A stretch of 64,000 nt of DNA from Candidatus Rokuibacteriota bacterium (GTDB lineage: Bacteria > Methylomirabilota > Methylomirabilia > Rokubacteriales > CSP1-6). This document shows positions 18,221 through 28,340 of the stretch, one piece after another. The notes beneath the pieces are model-generated. The model was not told where the DNA came from. It ran no database searches and was given only the letters and a program-made list of their open reading frames with translations. Every line of letters begins with the position of its first letter. The first letter of the stretch is position 1. The position numbers and the translations under genes are program-made. Location: assembly GCA_003220475.1 (NCBI GenBank), contig QHSO01000011.1:1-64000 (forward strand). Reading direction: 5' to 3'.

Positions 18221-19245
18221 CACTTCTTCTCCGGCAAGAGATCGTTCGTGTAGATCTCCTCGAGCGGCACCTTGCGCTTGAGCTCGAGGTACTGCGTGTA
18301 CGTGTCGCGCGTCTTCTCCAGTCGCCCCGGCTCGAACTGGCCGACCGCGACCTTGCCGCTCGTCACCTCCTCGGCGTAGACGAAGCGCGCGGCCACCTGC
18401 GCCGCGCCGATGGCGCCCTCGGGATCGACCTCGGGATGGTGCTTGAGCACGTAGCCGACGCCCTCGTCGAAGTGTTTGCCTCGAAACGCGTAGTCGGCGC
18501 CCTTCAGCGTGGCCCGCAGAAACGCCTTGAGACCCTCGGGATCCTTGGCGATCGTCTCCTCGCGCGCGACGAGCGAGGTGGACGACAGGTCGAGCCCGAG
18601 ATCGGCCCACGCCGTGAGGACACGGATGTCTGCGTTCTGCTGGCGCGCGATCTTGCGGATGCGCGCCTCGTGCACGACGAAGAACGGCACCGCATCGGTG
18701 GCGCCTCTGATCAGCGAGGGTGGCATCGAGGCGGCGTCCATCGTCACCCACGTCACCGAGTTCGGCTTCAGTCCCGAGAGTCGCTCGAACACCGGCCAGA
18801 GGATCTGGTGGCTGTTGCCCGGTGAGATCGCGAGCTTCTTGCCCTCGAGATCTTTCGGCGTCTTGATCGGCGAGTCGGCGCGCACGAAGATCCCGTGGGG
18901 CGGCCGGCGGTACCAGAGCGCGATCGCCTTCACCGCCACGTCGGTGTTCGCCCGCGCGGCAATGAGCGCGGAGATGTCGGAGATACCGACCTCGCCCTGG
19001 CCCGCCGCGATGCGCTTGACGGTGTCGGCGGAGCCCTGGCCGCGCACGATCTTCACGTCGAGTCCTTCCTCGCGGTACCAGCCCTTCTCGAGCGCCGTGT
19101 AGTGCGGCACGTACTCGCCCGTGGGCACGAAGTCGAGGATCAGCGTGTAGGGCTTGAGCGGCTTCTGAGCGACGCCGGCGACGGGCAGGGCGAGCGTAGC
19201 GAGGACCACGACGAGCGTGAGCAATCGGCGGGCAGCGCGGGTCAT
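18220..19245 (-). CDS. ABC transporter substrate-binding protein (NMT1/THI5/SsuA type)
   Basis: 341 aa with signal peptide; LDFVPTGEYVPHYTALEKGWYREEGLDVKIVRGQGSADTVKRIAAG. Confidence 0.9.
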   Translation of the reverse strand: MTRAARRLLTLVVVLATLALPVAGVAQKPLKPYTLILDFVPTGEYVPHYTALEKGWYREEGLDVKIVRGQGSADTVKRIAAGQGEVGISDISALIAARANTDVAVKAIALWYRRPPHGIFVRADSPIKTPKDLEGKKLAISPGNSHQILWPVFERLSGLKPNSVTWVTMDAASMPPSLIRGATDAVPFFVVHEARIRKIARQQNADIRVLTAWADLGLDLSSTSLVAREETIAKDPEGLKAFLRATLKGADYAFRGKHFDEGVGYVLKHHPEVDPEGAIGAAQVAARFVYAEEVTSGKVAVGQFEPGRLEKTRDTYTQYLELKRKVPLEEIYTNDLLPEKK

Positions 19246-19359
19246 CGACGATCCTCCGGGTCGATCGGGCTCGAAACGGCGTCATGCATCTCACGCGCTC
19301 CCGGAGCGTGTCAAGTGACGACGGGGTAGCCGGCGCTGCGAAAGGCGGCGAGCAGCTCG

Positions 19360-19737
19360 TCAGATAATCCTAAACGACCGCAGACGCCTCCCACGCCGGT
19401 AGCCGACGCGGACGCACGGATACCACCACCACCAGCCGCGCGTGACCTCCGTGACGTCGCTCCGCGCGATGTCGAGCACCGCAACGCGCGACCAGTACCC
19501 CCAAAACGAGACGATGCGTCGATCCGTTACGATCAGTGGACCATTCCAGCCCCAAGCGGTGGCCACGCGGCCGTAGTGGACGCTCACCTTACGGTCGACG
19601 GTGACACGCTCGCCTGGTGCGGGGCCATCGAACCGGCGGCCCAGACCGACCGCTCGCAGGCTCCAGCCAAACAGCGAGAGATCGATGACCGCGACGGCGA
19701 ACAGCGCGGCGAGCGTCAGCGCCCACCAAGCGATCAC
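19360..19737 (-). CDS. hypothetical membrane-anchored PH-like protein, 3' end probably frameshifted
   Basis: MIAWWALTLAALFAVAVIDLSLFGW N-terminus; alternative frame downstream reads GLSDELLAAFRSAGYPVVT*. Confidence 0.5.
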   Translation of the reverse strand: MIAWWALTLAALFAVAVIDLSLFGWSLRAVGLGRRFDGPAPGERVTVDRKVSVHYGRVATAWGWNGPLIVTDRRIVSFWGYWSRVAVLDIARSDVTEVTRGWWWWYPCVRVGYRRGRRLRSFRII

Positions 19738-19743
19738 AAACGA

Positions 19744-21174
19744 TCACCGCGCGATCGCCGGCCTCCGATCGAACCACGGCCGCGCCGTCTCGAGCTGCGC
19801 GGCGAGACGAAACAGCGTGGCCTCGTCGCCGTAGCGCGCGACCAGCTGCACGGCGACCGGCAGATCCCCGGCCACGCCGAGCGGCAGCATCATCGCCGGC
19901 TGCCCGGTGAGGTTGAACCACACGGTGAACGGCGAGAAGTGAAAGACGCGCCGCCAGTACTCGTCGACGTCCCCGAGCATCATGTCGATCAAGCCGAGCT
20001 TCGGTGGCAGCGTCGCCAGGCCGGGCGTCAGCAAGATGTCCCAGCGCTGGTGGAAGGCCGCCATCTGCCGGCCGAGCCGATGCGCGGTCTGCGTCGCGCG
20101 CACGTAGTCGGCGCCGCTCACGCGCTCACCCATCTGGCCCGTCGCCCACGTCACCCGCTCGACCTCGTCCTCGCGCGCGGGCCGGCCTCTGGCCGGATTG
20201 CCCCCGAGGTTCACGACGGTGTTCGCGGCGGCGAGCGTGAGGAACGTTGGCACCACCGCCTCGCCGTCGATGGACGGCTTGACCTCCTCGACATGGTGGC
20301 CGAGATCGACGCACAGCTTTGCCGTCTCGCCGAGCGTGCGCAGGCTGTCGGCCTCTACCTTGGCGCCGTTCGGCGCGACGCTCGTGAACGCGATGCGCAG
20401 CCGTCCCGGATCGGCGCCGACCTCACTCGACAGCGAACGCGCCAGCGGCGGCGCGACGTAGGGATCGCCCGGGCCTGCGCCCGCGGTGGCGTCGAGCAGC
20501 GCCGCCGAATCGCGCACCGTCAGCGTGACCGCGTGCTCCGCCGACAGCCCGCCGAGGCCCTCGCCCGTGTACGGCGCCATCGTGTTGCGGCCGCGCGTGG
20601 GCTTGAGGCCGACGAGGCCGCAGCACGCCGCGGGCGCGCGGATGCTGCCGAAGCCGTCGGTCGCGTGCGCCATCGGCAGCATCCGCGCGCCGACGGCCGC
20701 CGCGGCGCCGCCGCTGCTGCCGCCCGAGATGCGCGTGGGGTCCCACGGGTTCTTCGTCGCGCCGTGCATCTGCGGCTCGCAGGTGAGGGACAGGCCGAGC
20801 TCGCACGTATTGGTGCGTCCGAAGACGACGAGCCCGGCGCGCTTGAGCCGGCGCACGTGCTCGCTGTCCGCGGTCGGCGCCGGCGCGTCGGCGTAATAGC
20901 GGCTCGAGCGTGTCATGGGCACGCCGGCGATCGATGCCGTGAGGTCCTTCATCAGATAGGGCACGCCGCGGAACGGACCGTCCGGCAGCCCGGCCGCGAT
21001 CGCCCGGCGGCCGAAGTCGTAGAGCTTCATGGTGACGGCGTTGACCAGCGGGTTGCGCGCCTCCACGCGCGCGATCGCCGCTTCCATCAGCTCTTCCGGC
21101 GCGATGTCCCCTCGCGCGACCAGCTCGGCCAGCCCCAACCCGTCGTACCGCTCATACTCGCCGAATCCCGTCAT
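19744..21174 (-). CDS. amidase (GatA-like amidase signature family)
   Basis: FGRTNTCELGLSLTCEP, SGGSSGGAAAAVGARMLPMAHATDGFGSIRAPAACCG. Confidence 0.92.
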   Translation of the reverse strand: MTGFGEYERYDGLGLAELVARGDIAPEELMEAAIARVEARNPLVNAVTMKLYDFGRRAIAAGLPDGPFRGVPYLMKDLTASIAGVPMTRSSRYYADAPAPTADSEHVRRLKRAGLVVFGRTNTCELGLSLTCEPQMHGATKNPWDPTRISGGSSGGAAAAVGARMLPMAHATDGFGSIRAPAACCGLVGLKPTRGRNTMAPYTGEGLGGLSAEHAVTLTVRDSAALLDATAGAGPGDPYVAPPLARSLSSEVGADPGRLRIAFTSVAPNGAKVEADSLRTLGETAKLCVDLGHHVEEVKPSIDGEAVVPTFLTLAAANTVVNLGGNPARGRPAREDEVERVTWATGQMGERVSGADYVRATQTAHRLGRQMAAFHQRWDILLTPGLATLPPKLGLIDMMLGDVDEYWRRVFHFSPFTVWFNLTGQPAMMLPLGVAGDLPVAVQLVARYGDEATLFRLAAQLETARPWFDRRPAIAR

Positions 21175-21225
21175 CGGACGCTCCTTTGTCGCGGCCACTC
21201 TACAGTAGAATCGGTGTTGACCCGC

Positions 21226-22359
21226 ATGGGGTGGCACCTTCCGTTCGATCGCGCCGGACGCTGCCTCACGCGAGGCCAGCGTGCGCTCGCCCGCCGCGAC
21301 TTTCTCGACGCCGAACGGCTGCTGCGCGAGGCGCTCGGCGGGCGCCCACACTCCGCGCACGTCCACCTGTATCTCGCGCACGCGCTGGCCGAGCAGGAGC
21401 GGCTGGCGGATGCAGAGGCCGCGTTCGAGCGCGCGGCGGCGCTGGCGCCGCACAACTTCGTCGTCCCGCTGCATCTGGCCATCGTGCGGCTCGACGCCGC
21501 CCAGCACGCGCGCGCGCGCGAGGCGCTCGAGCGCGCGGCGCGGTTGGCGCCCGACAATCCGCTCGTCGCGGGATATCTCGATCTCATCGCGTGGGCGGAG
21601 GGCGAGCACGGCCGCCTCGACGGCCTCGGGCGTCGCGCGCGTGAGCTGCCGGAGTCGTTTCGCGCGCGCCTGCTGCTGCACCTGGCGGCCTGGACGCTGC
21701 GCACCCGCGGCGGCAAGGCCGCCGTCGCGCTCCTCGAGCCGCCGCCCGATCGGCCGCTGGCGATCCGCCTGCCCGCGCCGCTGCGCGCGCGCTGGCACCG
21801 CCGCCGCGGCGAGCGCGCGCGCCGGCTGCTCGAGGCCGGCCGCTTCGAGGACGCCGCGGACTATCTCGCCGCGCAGCCCGGCGCGCTCGACGGCGCGGAC
21901 GCGCACGCGCTGCTCGAGCGGGCGCGCCGTGGCGCCGTGACCGCCGTGGCGACGGCGCTCGAGCGCGCGGCGCCGCCCGAGCGCCGCGCGCTGCTGCTGC
22001 GCCGCTACGAGTACGAAAACGACCTCGGCGACCGTGACGCGGCCTATCGCACGCTGCAGGCCTGGCTGGCCGCGTACCAGCAGGACGGCGCGCCCGCGTC
22101 GGAGATGCCGGTGGCCGAGGCGGCGGCGCGGCGACTGGCCGAGCTGGACGTCGAGCGCGGCGAATTCGAGCAGGCTCTGCAACACTGTGGAGCGTCGCGG
22201 GCGGCGCGGCCCGCGCGGGAGACGCACGGCGTGGAGGGGCTCGCGCTGCTCGGCCTCGGGCGGCGGCGGCCGGCGCGGCATCGGTTCGAGGATTTTCTCG
22301 CCGATGCCTTGTTTCCCATCGAAATCGCGGTCGCGCGCGCGCAGAACTCGGCGGCATGA
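21226..22359 (+). CDS. TPR-repeat protein
   Basis: ALARRDFLDAERLLREALGGRPHSAHVHLYLAHALAEQERLADAEAAFERAAALAPHN repeats; real start inside the 927 aa ORF. Confidence 0.75.
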   Translation: MGWHLPFDRAGRCLTRGQRALARRDFLDAERLLREALGGRPHSAHVHLYLAHALAEQERLADAEAAFERAAALAPHNFVVPLHLAIVRLDAAQHARAREALERAARLAPDNPLVAGYLDLIAWAEGEHGRLDGLGRRARELPESFRARLLLHLAAWTLRTRGGKAAVALLEPPPDRPLAIRLPAPLRARWHRRRGERARRLLEAGRFEDAADYLAAQPGALDGADAHALLERARRGAVTAVATALERAAPPERRALLLRRYEYENDLGDRDAAYRTLQAWLAAYQQDGAPASEMPVAEAAARRLAELDVERGEFEQALQHCGASRAARPARETHGVEGLALLGLGRRRPARHRFEDFLADALFPIEIAVARAQNSAA

Positions 22360-22381
22360 CGGCTGCATCGTCAACCGTGAG

Positions 22382-23692
22382 ATGGCGTCTGACGTGTCCC
22401 CCTGGAAGCTCGGCGGCCTCACGGTGCGCGAGCTTGCCCGCCGCGTGTGGCGCGAGATCGAGGAGGACGCGGTCGCCGACCGAGGCGCCGCGCTCGCCTA
22501 CTACTTCCTGTTTGCGCTGTTCCCCGCGCTGCTGTTCCTGACCGCGCTGCTCGGCCTGCTGCCGATTCCGAGTCTCATGGATCGCCTCATGGAGTACGTC
22601 ACTCGTGCGCTGCCCCCGGATGCGGCGTCGGTGACGCAAAAGACGCTCCGCGAGATCGTGCGGGGCGCGCACAGCGGTCTGCTCTCGCTCGGTGTGCTCG
22701 GCGCGCTGTGGGCGGCCTCCAACGGCATGGCCTCGATCATCAGCGCGCTGAACGCGGTGTACGACGTCCCCGAAACGCGGCCGTTCTGGAAGCACAAGAC
22801 GCTCGCGATCGGCCTGACGCTGCTGTTCTCAGGCTTCATCCTCACCGCGCTGGTGTTGATGGTCTTCGGCCCGAAGATCGGCGAGACCATCGCCGGCTGG
22901 GTCGGGCTCGGCTGGCTCTTCACGGTCGTCTGGAACGTGATCAGCATTCCGGTCGTCGTTCTGCTGGTCAGCCTCGGTGTCGCGCTCGTCTACTATCTGG
23001 CGCCCGCCGTCGAGCAGAAATTCCGCTGGGTGACACCGGGCTCCGCCCTGGCCGTCGTCCTCTGGCTGGCGATGTCGGCGGCCCTGCGCTGGTACGTCAC
23101 CCACTTCGCGAACTACAACGCCACCTACGGCTCGCTCGGCGGCGCGATCCTCCTGATGCTCTGGCTCTACCTGAGCGGTGTCGCGCTGCTCCTCGGCGGC
23201 GAGGTGAACGCGGTGATCGAGCACGCCGCCGCCGAGCGTGGCGCCGCGGACGCCAAGGCCGCGGGTGAGGCGGTGCCGGGCGAAGCGCTGCCCGCCAACG
23301 TCTTCCGGCTGCCGGTGCGGCCGGCGGCGCGTGCCGCGGTCTCGGTCACCGAAGGCGTGGCGCGCCTCGCACGGCTGGAGGTCGAGCTGGCGGTGAGCGA
23401 GACACGCCGCGTCGCCGTCGATCTCGGTCTGGCGTCCGCGGTGGCCATGGTGGCCGCGATCATCCTCGTGACCGGCTTGACCGTCACGCTCGCCGCGGCG
23501 CTCGCGCCGATCTTCGGCGCCGACTGGCGGCCACTGCTGAGCGCGGGCGGGGGCGGCGCGCTGCTCGCCGGCGCCGCGCTGGCCTGGTCGATTTATCGCG
23601 TGCGCCACCTCGGCGTGCTGCGCGAGACCTTTGCATCCATCAAGGAGACGTGGCAATGGGCCGAACGGCGACTGAAGTCCGGGACGACGTAG
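22382..23692 (+). CDS. YihY/BrkB-family membrane protein fused to a holin-superfamily (PF07332-like) C-terminal region
   Basis: [28 protein letters not shown] and [33 protein letters not shown] (YihY); then [18 protein letters not shown] plus two TMs. Confidence 0.85.
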   Translation: MASDVSPWKLGGLTVRELARRVWREIEEDAVADRGAALAYYFLFALFPALLFLTALLGLLPIPSLMDRLMEYVTRALPPDAASVTQKTLREIVRGAHSGLLSLGVLGALWAASNGMASIISALNAVYDVPETRPFWKHKTLAIGLTLLFSGFILTALVLMVFGPKIGETIAGWVGLGWLFTVVWNVISIPVVVLLVSLGVALVYYLAPAVEQKFRWVTPGSALAVVLWLAMSAALRWYVTHFANYNATYGSLGGAILLMLWLYLSGVALLLGGEVNAVIEHAAAERGAADAKAAGEAVPGEALPANVFRLPVRPAARAAVSVTEGVARLARLEVELAVSETRRVAVDLGLASAVAMVAAIILVTGLTVTLAAALAPIFGADWRPLLSAGGGGALLAGAALAWSIYRVRHLGVLRETFASIKETWQWAERRLKSGTT

Positions 23693-23925
23693 CGCTCGCG
23701 GGCCGCCTCGTGGTCGATGCCTTCGAGGAAGTGCGTCGCCGCGGCTGGCTGCCGTGGATTCCGCTGGCGGCGGCGGTGATGGCAGGTCTCGCCCTGCGCA
23801 AGCGCCCGATGTCGGACGTCGCCGAGCGTGCGGGCCGCACGGCCGAGCGCGCGCTGCAGGTGGCCGGCGCGCTCGCGGCGATCGAGCGCTTCCGCGAGAT
23901 GACCCGCCGCCGCAAGGCGGCGTAG
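23656..23925 (+). CDS. small hypothetical protein
   Basis: 89 aa, overlapping the end of the YihY gene; hydrophobic [14 protein letters not shown] segment. Confidence 0.5.
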   Translation: MGRTATEVRDDVALAGRLVVDAFEEVRRRGWLPWIPLAAAVMAGLALRKRPMSDVAERAGRTAERALQVAGALAAIERFREMTRRRKAA

Positions 23926-23926
23926 T

Positions 23927-24706
23927 CTAGCGGCCCTGGAAGTTCGCCTTGCGCTTCTCGAGGAAGGCGCGCGCGCCTTCCTTGAAATCCTCGCTGAGGT
24001 AACAGGACAGCAGCAGATCCTCGAGGCTGCCGGGCGACGTCGCCACGATCATTCGCCGCACGGCCTCCTTCGTCGCGGCCAGCGTCAGCGGCGCCAGCTC
24101 GGCAATGTGCGCGGCGAGCTCCTTCACGCGGCCGCGTAGCGCCGCCGCGGGATGGACCTCGTCCACCAGCCCGATGGTCTTGGCGTCCGCCGCACTCACC
24201 AGACGCGCCGTCAGCACGATCTCGCGCGCGCGGACGGGCCCGACGGTGGCCGCGAGCAGGCCGAGGCTGAACGGCGCGGCGAAGTTGCCGAGCGTGCGGG
24301 CGACGGGCGCGCCGAAGCGCGCGTGCTCCGCGACGATGCGCAGATCGCACGCGAGCGACATGAACATGCCGCCGCCGACCGCGTCGCCGCCGACCATCGC
24401 GATCGTCGGCTTGGTCATGTTCGCGATGCGGCCGAGCACGCGCGTGATGCGTGCCTCGTAGCCGAGCGCATCGTCCTTGGTCTTGAAGGTCAGGAACTGC
24501 CGGATGTCGGTGCCGCTCACGAACGCCTTGTCTCCGGCGCCCGTGAGCACCATCACGCGCACGCCCGCGTCCTTGTCGATCTTGTCGCACAGATCGTGCA
24601 ACGTCTCGTACATCTCGAACGTCATGGCGTTGCGCGCCTCGGGCCGGTTGAAGGTGACGGTGACGACGCGGCCGTCCTGCTCGACGAGGATGGGATCGAG
24701 GGTCAT
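23927..24706 (-). CDS. enoyl-CoA hydratase/isomerase family protein
   Basis: VTFNRPEARNAMTFEMYETL, GDAVGGGMFMSLACDLRIVAEHARFGAPVAR. Confidence 0.93.
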   Translation of the reverse strand: MTLDPILVEQDGRVVTVTFNRPEARNAMTFEMYETLHDLCDKIDKDAGVRVMVLTGAGDKAFVSGTDIRQFLTFKTKDDALGYEARITRVLGRIANMTKPTIAMVGGDAVGGGMFMSLACDLRIVAEHARFGAPVARTLGNFAAPFSLGLLAATVGPVRAREIVLTARLVSAADAKTIGLVDEVHPAAALRGRVKELAAHIAELAPLTLAATKEAVRRMIVATSPGSLEDLLLSCYLSEDFKEGARAFLEKRKANFQGR

Positions 24707-24754
24707 GCCTCAGACGATAGCGCAGCCGCACCACCGCCTGCTACTCTTTGACCG

Positions 24755-25063
24755 ATGCTCGATCGTCTCGCCGATCTGCTGCTGTGGTCGGGGCGCGTCC
24801 GCCGTTTCGACGTCGACGCGGCGCCGGCCGACGTGCTGCTACAGAGCTCGCTGGTCCTGCGCGGGCTCGGCGCGTCGCTCGCGCGCCTGGATCTCGACGC
24901 GGGAACGCTCGAAGCACGGCTGGCCGTGGGCGGCGTCCTGCGCGTGCACGCAGAGGCGGATGCGGACATGCGCAGCCACGTGGCGATCGACGTCGAGGGA
25001 CGCGACTGGGCTGGTGTGGCGCGCGTCCTCGCCCGTGAGCTTGCCGACGGAGCCGGCGCGTGA
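24755..25063 (+). CDS. hypothetical protein (102 aa)
   Basis: ORF with GTGA overlap to pcp. Confidence 0.55.
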   Translation: MLDRLADLLLWSGRVRRFDVDAAPADVLLQSSLVLRGLGASLARLDLDAGTLEARLAVGGVLRVHAEADADMRSHVAIDVEGRDWAGVARVLARELADGAGA

Positions 25064-25620
25064 TCTTGCTGACGGGCTTCGAGCCGTTCGGCACGTATAC
25101 GACCAACCCGTCCGGTGAGGTCGCCAAGGCACTCGACGGCCGCGCGTTCGGCGCCGAAGTCGTCCGCGGCGTGGTGCTGCCGGTGCACCACCGCGAGGCG
25201 GCGCTCGCCGTGACACGCCTGCTCGACGAGGTCGCGCCGCGCGCGATCGTTCACGTCGGGCTCGCGGGCGGCCGCGCGCGCATCGCGCTGGAGCGCGTGG
25301 CCGTCAATGTCATGGACTTCGAGATCGCCGACAACGCGGGCTATCGCGCCGCCGGCGAGGCCTGCGTGCCGGGCGGACCCGTCGCCTACTTCAGCACGCT
25401 GCCGCTCGGCGCCATCCTCGACGCGCTCGTGGCCGAGGGCGTGCCCGCGTACCTGTCGAGCAGCGCGGGCACCTATCTCTGCAACCAGACGATGTACACG
25501 ACGCGCGACCTGCTCGAGCGGCGCGGGCTCACGATTCCCGCCGGCTTCATCCATCTGCCGCAGTCCGCCGCGATGGTGGCCACCCCGGTCTCGATCAGCC
25601 GAGCATGGATCTGCCGCTGA
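25060..25620 (+). CDS. pcp: pyrrolidone-carboxylate peptidase, 3' end frameshifted/truncated
   Basis: ILLTGFEPFGTYTTNPSGEVAKAL, SSSAGTYLCNQTMY, GFIHLPQSAAMVA; C-terminal frame broken near 25587. Confidence 0.85.
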   Translation: MILLTGFEPFGTYTTNPSGEVAKALDGRAFGAEVVRGVVLPVHHREAALAVTRLLDEVAPRAIVHVGLAGGRARIALERVAVNVMDFEIADNAGYRAAGEACVPGGPVAYFSTLPLGAILDALVAEGVPAYLSSSAGTYLCNQTMYTTRDLLERRGLTIPAGFIHLPQSAAMVATPVSISRAWICR

Positions 25621-25736
25621 TCCAGGTGCAGCACGAGTCGGACGAGGTCGAGTGGCCCGAGCTCGCGATCGAGGTACGCCGACATGCGCGCGATCGCTTC
25701 GCGGCACGTTATCAAGATCGGCGTGCGCCGGCTCAC
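25473..25736 (-). CDS. zf-HC2/anti-sigma-like ORF, apparently truncated
   Basis: VSRRTPILITCREAIARMSAYLDRELGPLDLVRLVLHLD...; zinc-finger CxxC tail missing; overlaps pcp antisense. Confidence 0.4.
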   Translation of the reverse strand: MSRRTPILITCREAIARMSAYLDRELGPLDLVRLVLHLDQRQIHARLIETGVATIAADCGRWMKPAGIVSPRRSSRSRVVYIVWLQR

Positions 25737-27568
25737 GAGGCCTCCGAGGCGGCGCCGGTGGTGCCCATGGTGTCGAGCACGGCGGCGTCGGCCGGGTCCA
25801 CCGATGTGAGGTGAATTCGCACGCGTCCGGCCGTCTGGGTCGTGACCTTGCCCCAGAGATCGCCGGACACGCGGCCGAGCTCCGGCCATGTCAGTCGAAG
25901 CCGCACGTTGGTGAGCGGCGCGAGCGGCGTCTCCAGTTCGGCCTCGAGCTGCCGGCCCGACACGCGGCGCACGCGTCCGGCGAACGATTCGCTTCGGACC
26001 TGCTTGCCGTCGACGACCCAGCCGACGAGCGGCAGCGAGACGTCGCGCTCCGCGGTCACAACGGCGTCGCGACGCTGCGCCCACCGGCCACCGAGCCCGC
26101 GCAGCTCGTAGAGCGCCACGGGCGCCTCGAGGCCCTTGAGCTCGACGTGCACAGGCGGCGCCACCTCGGCCAGCGGCCCCAGGTAGCGCACGGTCGACTC
26201 GGTCAGCAAGATCTGGCCGCCGACCGTGCAACTCTCGACGCGCGCCGCGAGATTGACGGCGGCGCCGACCACCGCATACTTCGTTCGCTGCTCGGAGCCG
26301 ATGTTGCCGACCACGGCTTCGCCGGTGTTGATCCCGATGCCCATCTCGAATCGTGGGCGCCCGCGCGTGGCGTTGGCCTCGTTCAGCGCATCCATCGCGC
26401 GCTGCATGGCGAGCGCCGTCGCCGCCGCGCGCTCGGCGTGATCGGTGTGCTCGATCGGCGCGCCGTACACCGCGAAGATCGCGTCGCCGATGAACTCGTT
26501 GATGGTGCCGCCATGCGCGATGACGATCTCGGCCATCTTCCCCAGGTAGTCGTTGAGGACGGCCATGACGCCGGCCGGATCGCCGTGCTCCGCGAATCGC
26601 GTGTAGCCGCGCAGGTCGGACATGAGCACGGTGATCTCGCGCTTGCGGCCGCCGAGCGCCAGCCCGTCCGGCGACTCGAGCACGGCGCTGGCGACCTCGG
26701 GGGAGACGTAACGGCCGAAGGCGTTGCGAATGATCTCGCGCTGGCGCAGCCCCTCGACCATCGCGTTGAAGGCGCGCGTGAGGTGGCCGACCTCGTCGCG
26801 CGAGCTCACGGTGGGCGCCTGCGAGAGATCGCCGGCGGCGACTCGGCCGGCGGCGCCGGTCAGCGCGACGATCGGCCGCGTGAGTCGCCGGGCGAAGACG
26901 ATGGCCAGCACGACCGACAGCAGCACGCCGGCGACGCTGCCCAGGGCGATCGTCTTATCGAGCTCGCGCAGGCGGTCGAAATAGAAATCGACCGGATAGT
27001 CGACCTGGAGCACGGCCGCCGCGGCGCCACGCGCGTCGAGGATCGGCGCGAAGGCGCTGATGCGCATGCCACCGCGCGTGCGATAGATGCCCGTATAGCG
27101 CGCCACGCCGTCCTCGAACGTCCACGCGACGGCGTTCGCGGCCTCCGGCCCGATCGTCACCGTCTCACCCGGGCGCTCGTCGTCGGCGGTGGTCACGACG
27201 ATGCGCGCGCGTCGGCTGACGGGGTCATAGCTGGCCAGCGTCCGCATCGGCGTCGTGAGCAGAGTCTCCTCGCGAATGGCGGCCAGCGCCCTGATGACCC
27301 GGCGATAGGCGGGTGTGTCGGCTCGGACGGCACGCGCGGCCTCGGCGTGTGCGGTGCGGTCGACCATCAGCGCGCTCACGCGCGCGATGTTTAGCAGCTG
27401 CGTGCCGACGGTATCCTCGACCTCCGCGCTCTGGCGCCGATGCACGAGCACGCCGACGACCCCCACCGTGAGCAGCGTCACGACGACGAAGACGGCGGCG
27501 AGCCGCACCGCCAGGCGCTGCCACGGGCGCAGCGCCGGCGCCGTCGGAAACGCGCTCGCGCCCATCAT
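25733..27568 (-). CDS. adenylate/guanylate cyclase with sensor and HAMP domains
   Basis: VLMSDLRGYTRFAEHGDPAGVMAVLNDYLGKM, NEFIGDAIFAVYGAP, GIGINTGEAVVGNIGSEQRTKYAVVGAAVNLAARVE. Confidence 0.92.
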   Translation of the reverse strand: MMGASAFPTAPALRPWQRLAVRLAAVFVVVTLLTVGVVGVLVHRRQSAEVEDTVGTQLLNIARVSALMVDRTAHAEAARAVRADTPAYRRVIRALAAIREETLLTTPMRTLASYDPVSRRARIVVTTADDERPGETVTIGPEAANAVAWTFEDGVARYTGIYRTRGGMRISAFAPILDARGAAAAVLQVDYPVDFYFDRLRELDKTIALGSVAGVLLSVVLAIVFARRLTRPIVALTGAAGRVAAGDLSQAPTVSSRDEVGHLTRAFNAMVEGLRQREIIRNAFGRYVSPEVASAVLESPDGLALGGRKREITVLMSDLRGYTRFAEHGDPAGVMAVLNDYLGKMAEIVIAHGGTINEFIGDAIFAVYGAPIEHTDHAERAAATALAMQRAMDALNEANATRGRPRFEMGIGINTGEAVVGNIGSEQRTKYAVVGAAVNLAARVESCTVGGQILLTESTVRYLGPLAEVAPPVHVELKGLEAPVALYELRGLGGRWAQRRDAVVTAERDVSLPLVGWVVDGKQVRSESFAGRVRRVSGRQLEAELETPLAPLTNVRLRLTWPELGRVSGDLWGKVTTQTAGRVRIHLTSVDPADAAVLDTMGTTGAASEAS

Positions 27569-28041
27569 TCTCCGCGACAGGTGGGAGGCTCGAGGCCGAG
27601 CACGCGGTCCAGCGACCACGGACCGGCGCCGCGCGTGAGGAGGAACAGGAGAATCGAGGCCCAGGTCAGATGCTCGGAATAGGCGTTCGGGTACACGAAC
27701 GTCTGGATCACCACGATCATGCCGAGCAGCGGCAGCGTGGCGACCCGGGTGGCGAGACCCAGGATCACAAGCGCCGAGCAGCCGAGCTCGAAGGTTGCCG
27801 CCATCGTTGCGGCGAGCTCCGGGGAGAGCACCGGCACCTTGTACTCGTCGGCGAACAGCTGCACGGTCGTCTCCCACGACGCGATCTTGGTGAGCCCGGC
27901 CTTGACGAACACGCTCGCGACGCCCAGCCGGAACATCAGCTGCAGCAGCGCCAGCGGGAACCGGCCGAGCACGTCGAGAAGCCGCGCCAGCGAGGCCCGC
28001 ACGCCGGAGGCCGGCATCGTCGTCAGCGCCTGCGTGGCCAT
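27565..28041 (-). CDS. DoxX-family membrane protein
   Basis: RLGVASVFVKAGLTKIASWETTVQLFADEYKVPVLSPELAATMAATFELGCSALVILGLATR. Confidence 0.88.
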   Translation of the reverse strand: MATQALTTMPASGVRASLARLLDVLGRFPLALLQLMFRLGVASVFVKAGLTKIASWETTVQLFADEYKVPVLSPELAATMAATFELGCSALVILGLATRVATLPLLGMIVVIQTFVYPNAYSEHLTWASILLFLLTRGAGPWSLDRVLGLEPPTCRGE

Positions 28042-28042
28042 G

Positions 28043-28312
28043 TCAGGCCTTCTTGGGTTCCTTGCTGCCGCCCACGACCTTGTCGCACGAGCCCGCCGGG
28101 ATGTAGATCCACGCGTCGCCCTGGTTGTCGCGCTTGGAGGTGCCCGCGCACGACGAGTTGGCCGTCTGGCAGTCGTTCTTGCCCGCCTTGGCGATGCCGA
28201 AGCACTTCTCGGCCTCGAACTTGGGTTTGGGCGCGGGGCCGGCGTGCGATGCATAGGGCATCGCGAGCGCGGCGGCCACGGCAGAAGCGATGAGCAACGT
28301 CGACGTCTTCAT
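28043..28312 (-). CDS. DUF2282/BufA1-like bufferin precursor
   Basis: Signal peptide then EKCFGIAKAGKNDCQTANSSCAGTSKRDNQGDAWIYIPAGSCDKVVGG with four Cys. Confidence 0.85.
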   Translation of the reverse strand: MKTSTLLIASAVAAALAMPYASHAGPAPKPKFEAEKCFGIAKAGKNDCQTANSSCAGTSKRDNQGDAWIYIPAGSCDKVVGGSKEPKKA

Positions 28313-28340
28313 GATCGGGACCTCCTTATGAGAGTTGCTT

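Noticed and set aside
19576-22359. 927 aa plus-strand ORF
   Set aside because: Only the 3' part (21226-22359) has protein-like (TPR) sequence. The 5' part is antisense to the amidase and is an artefact of high GC.
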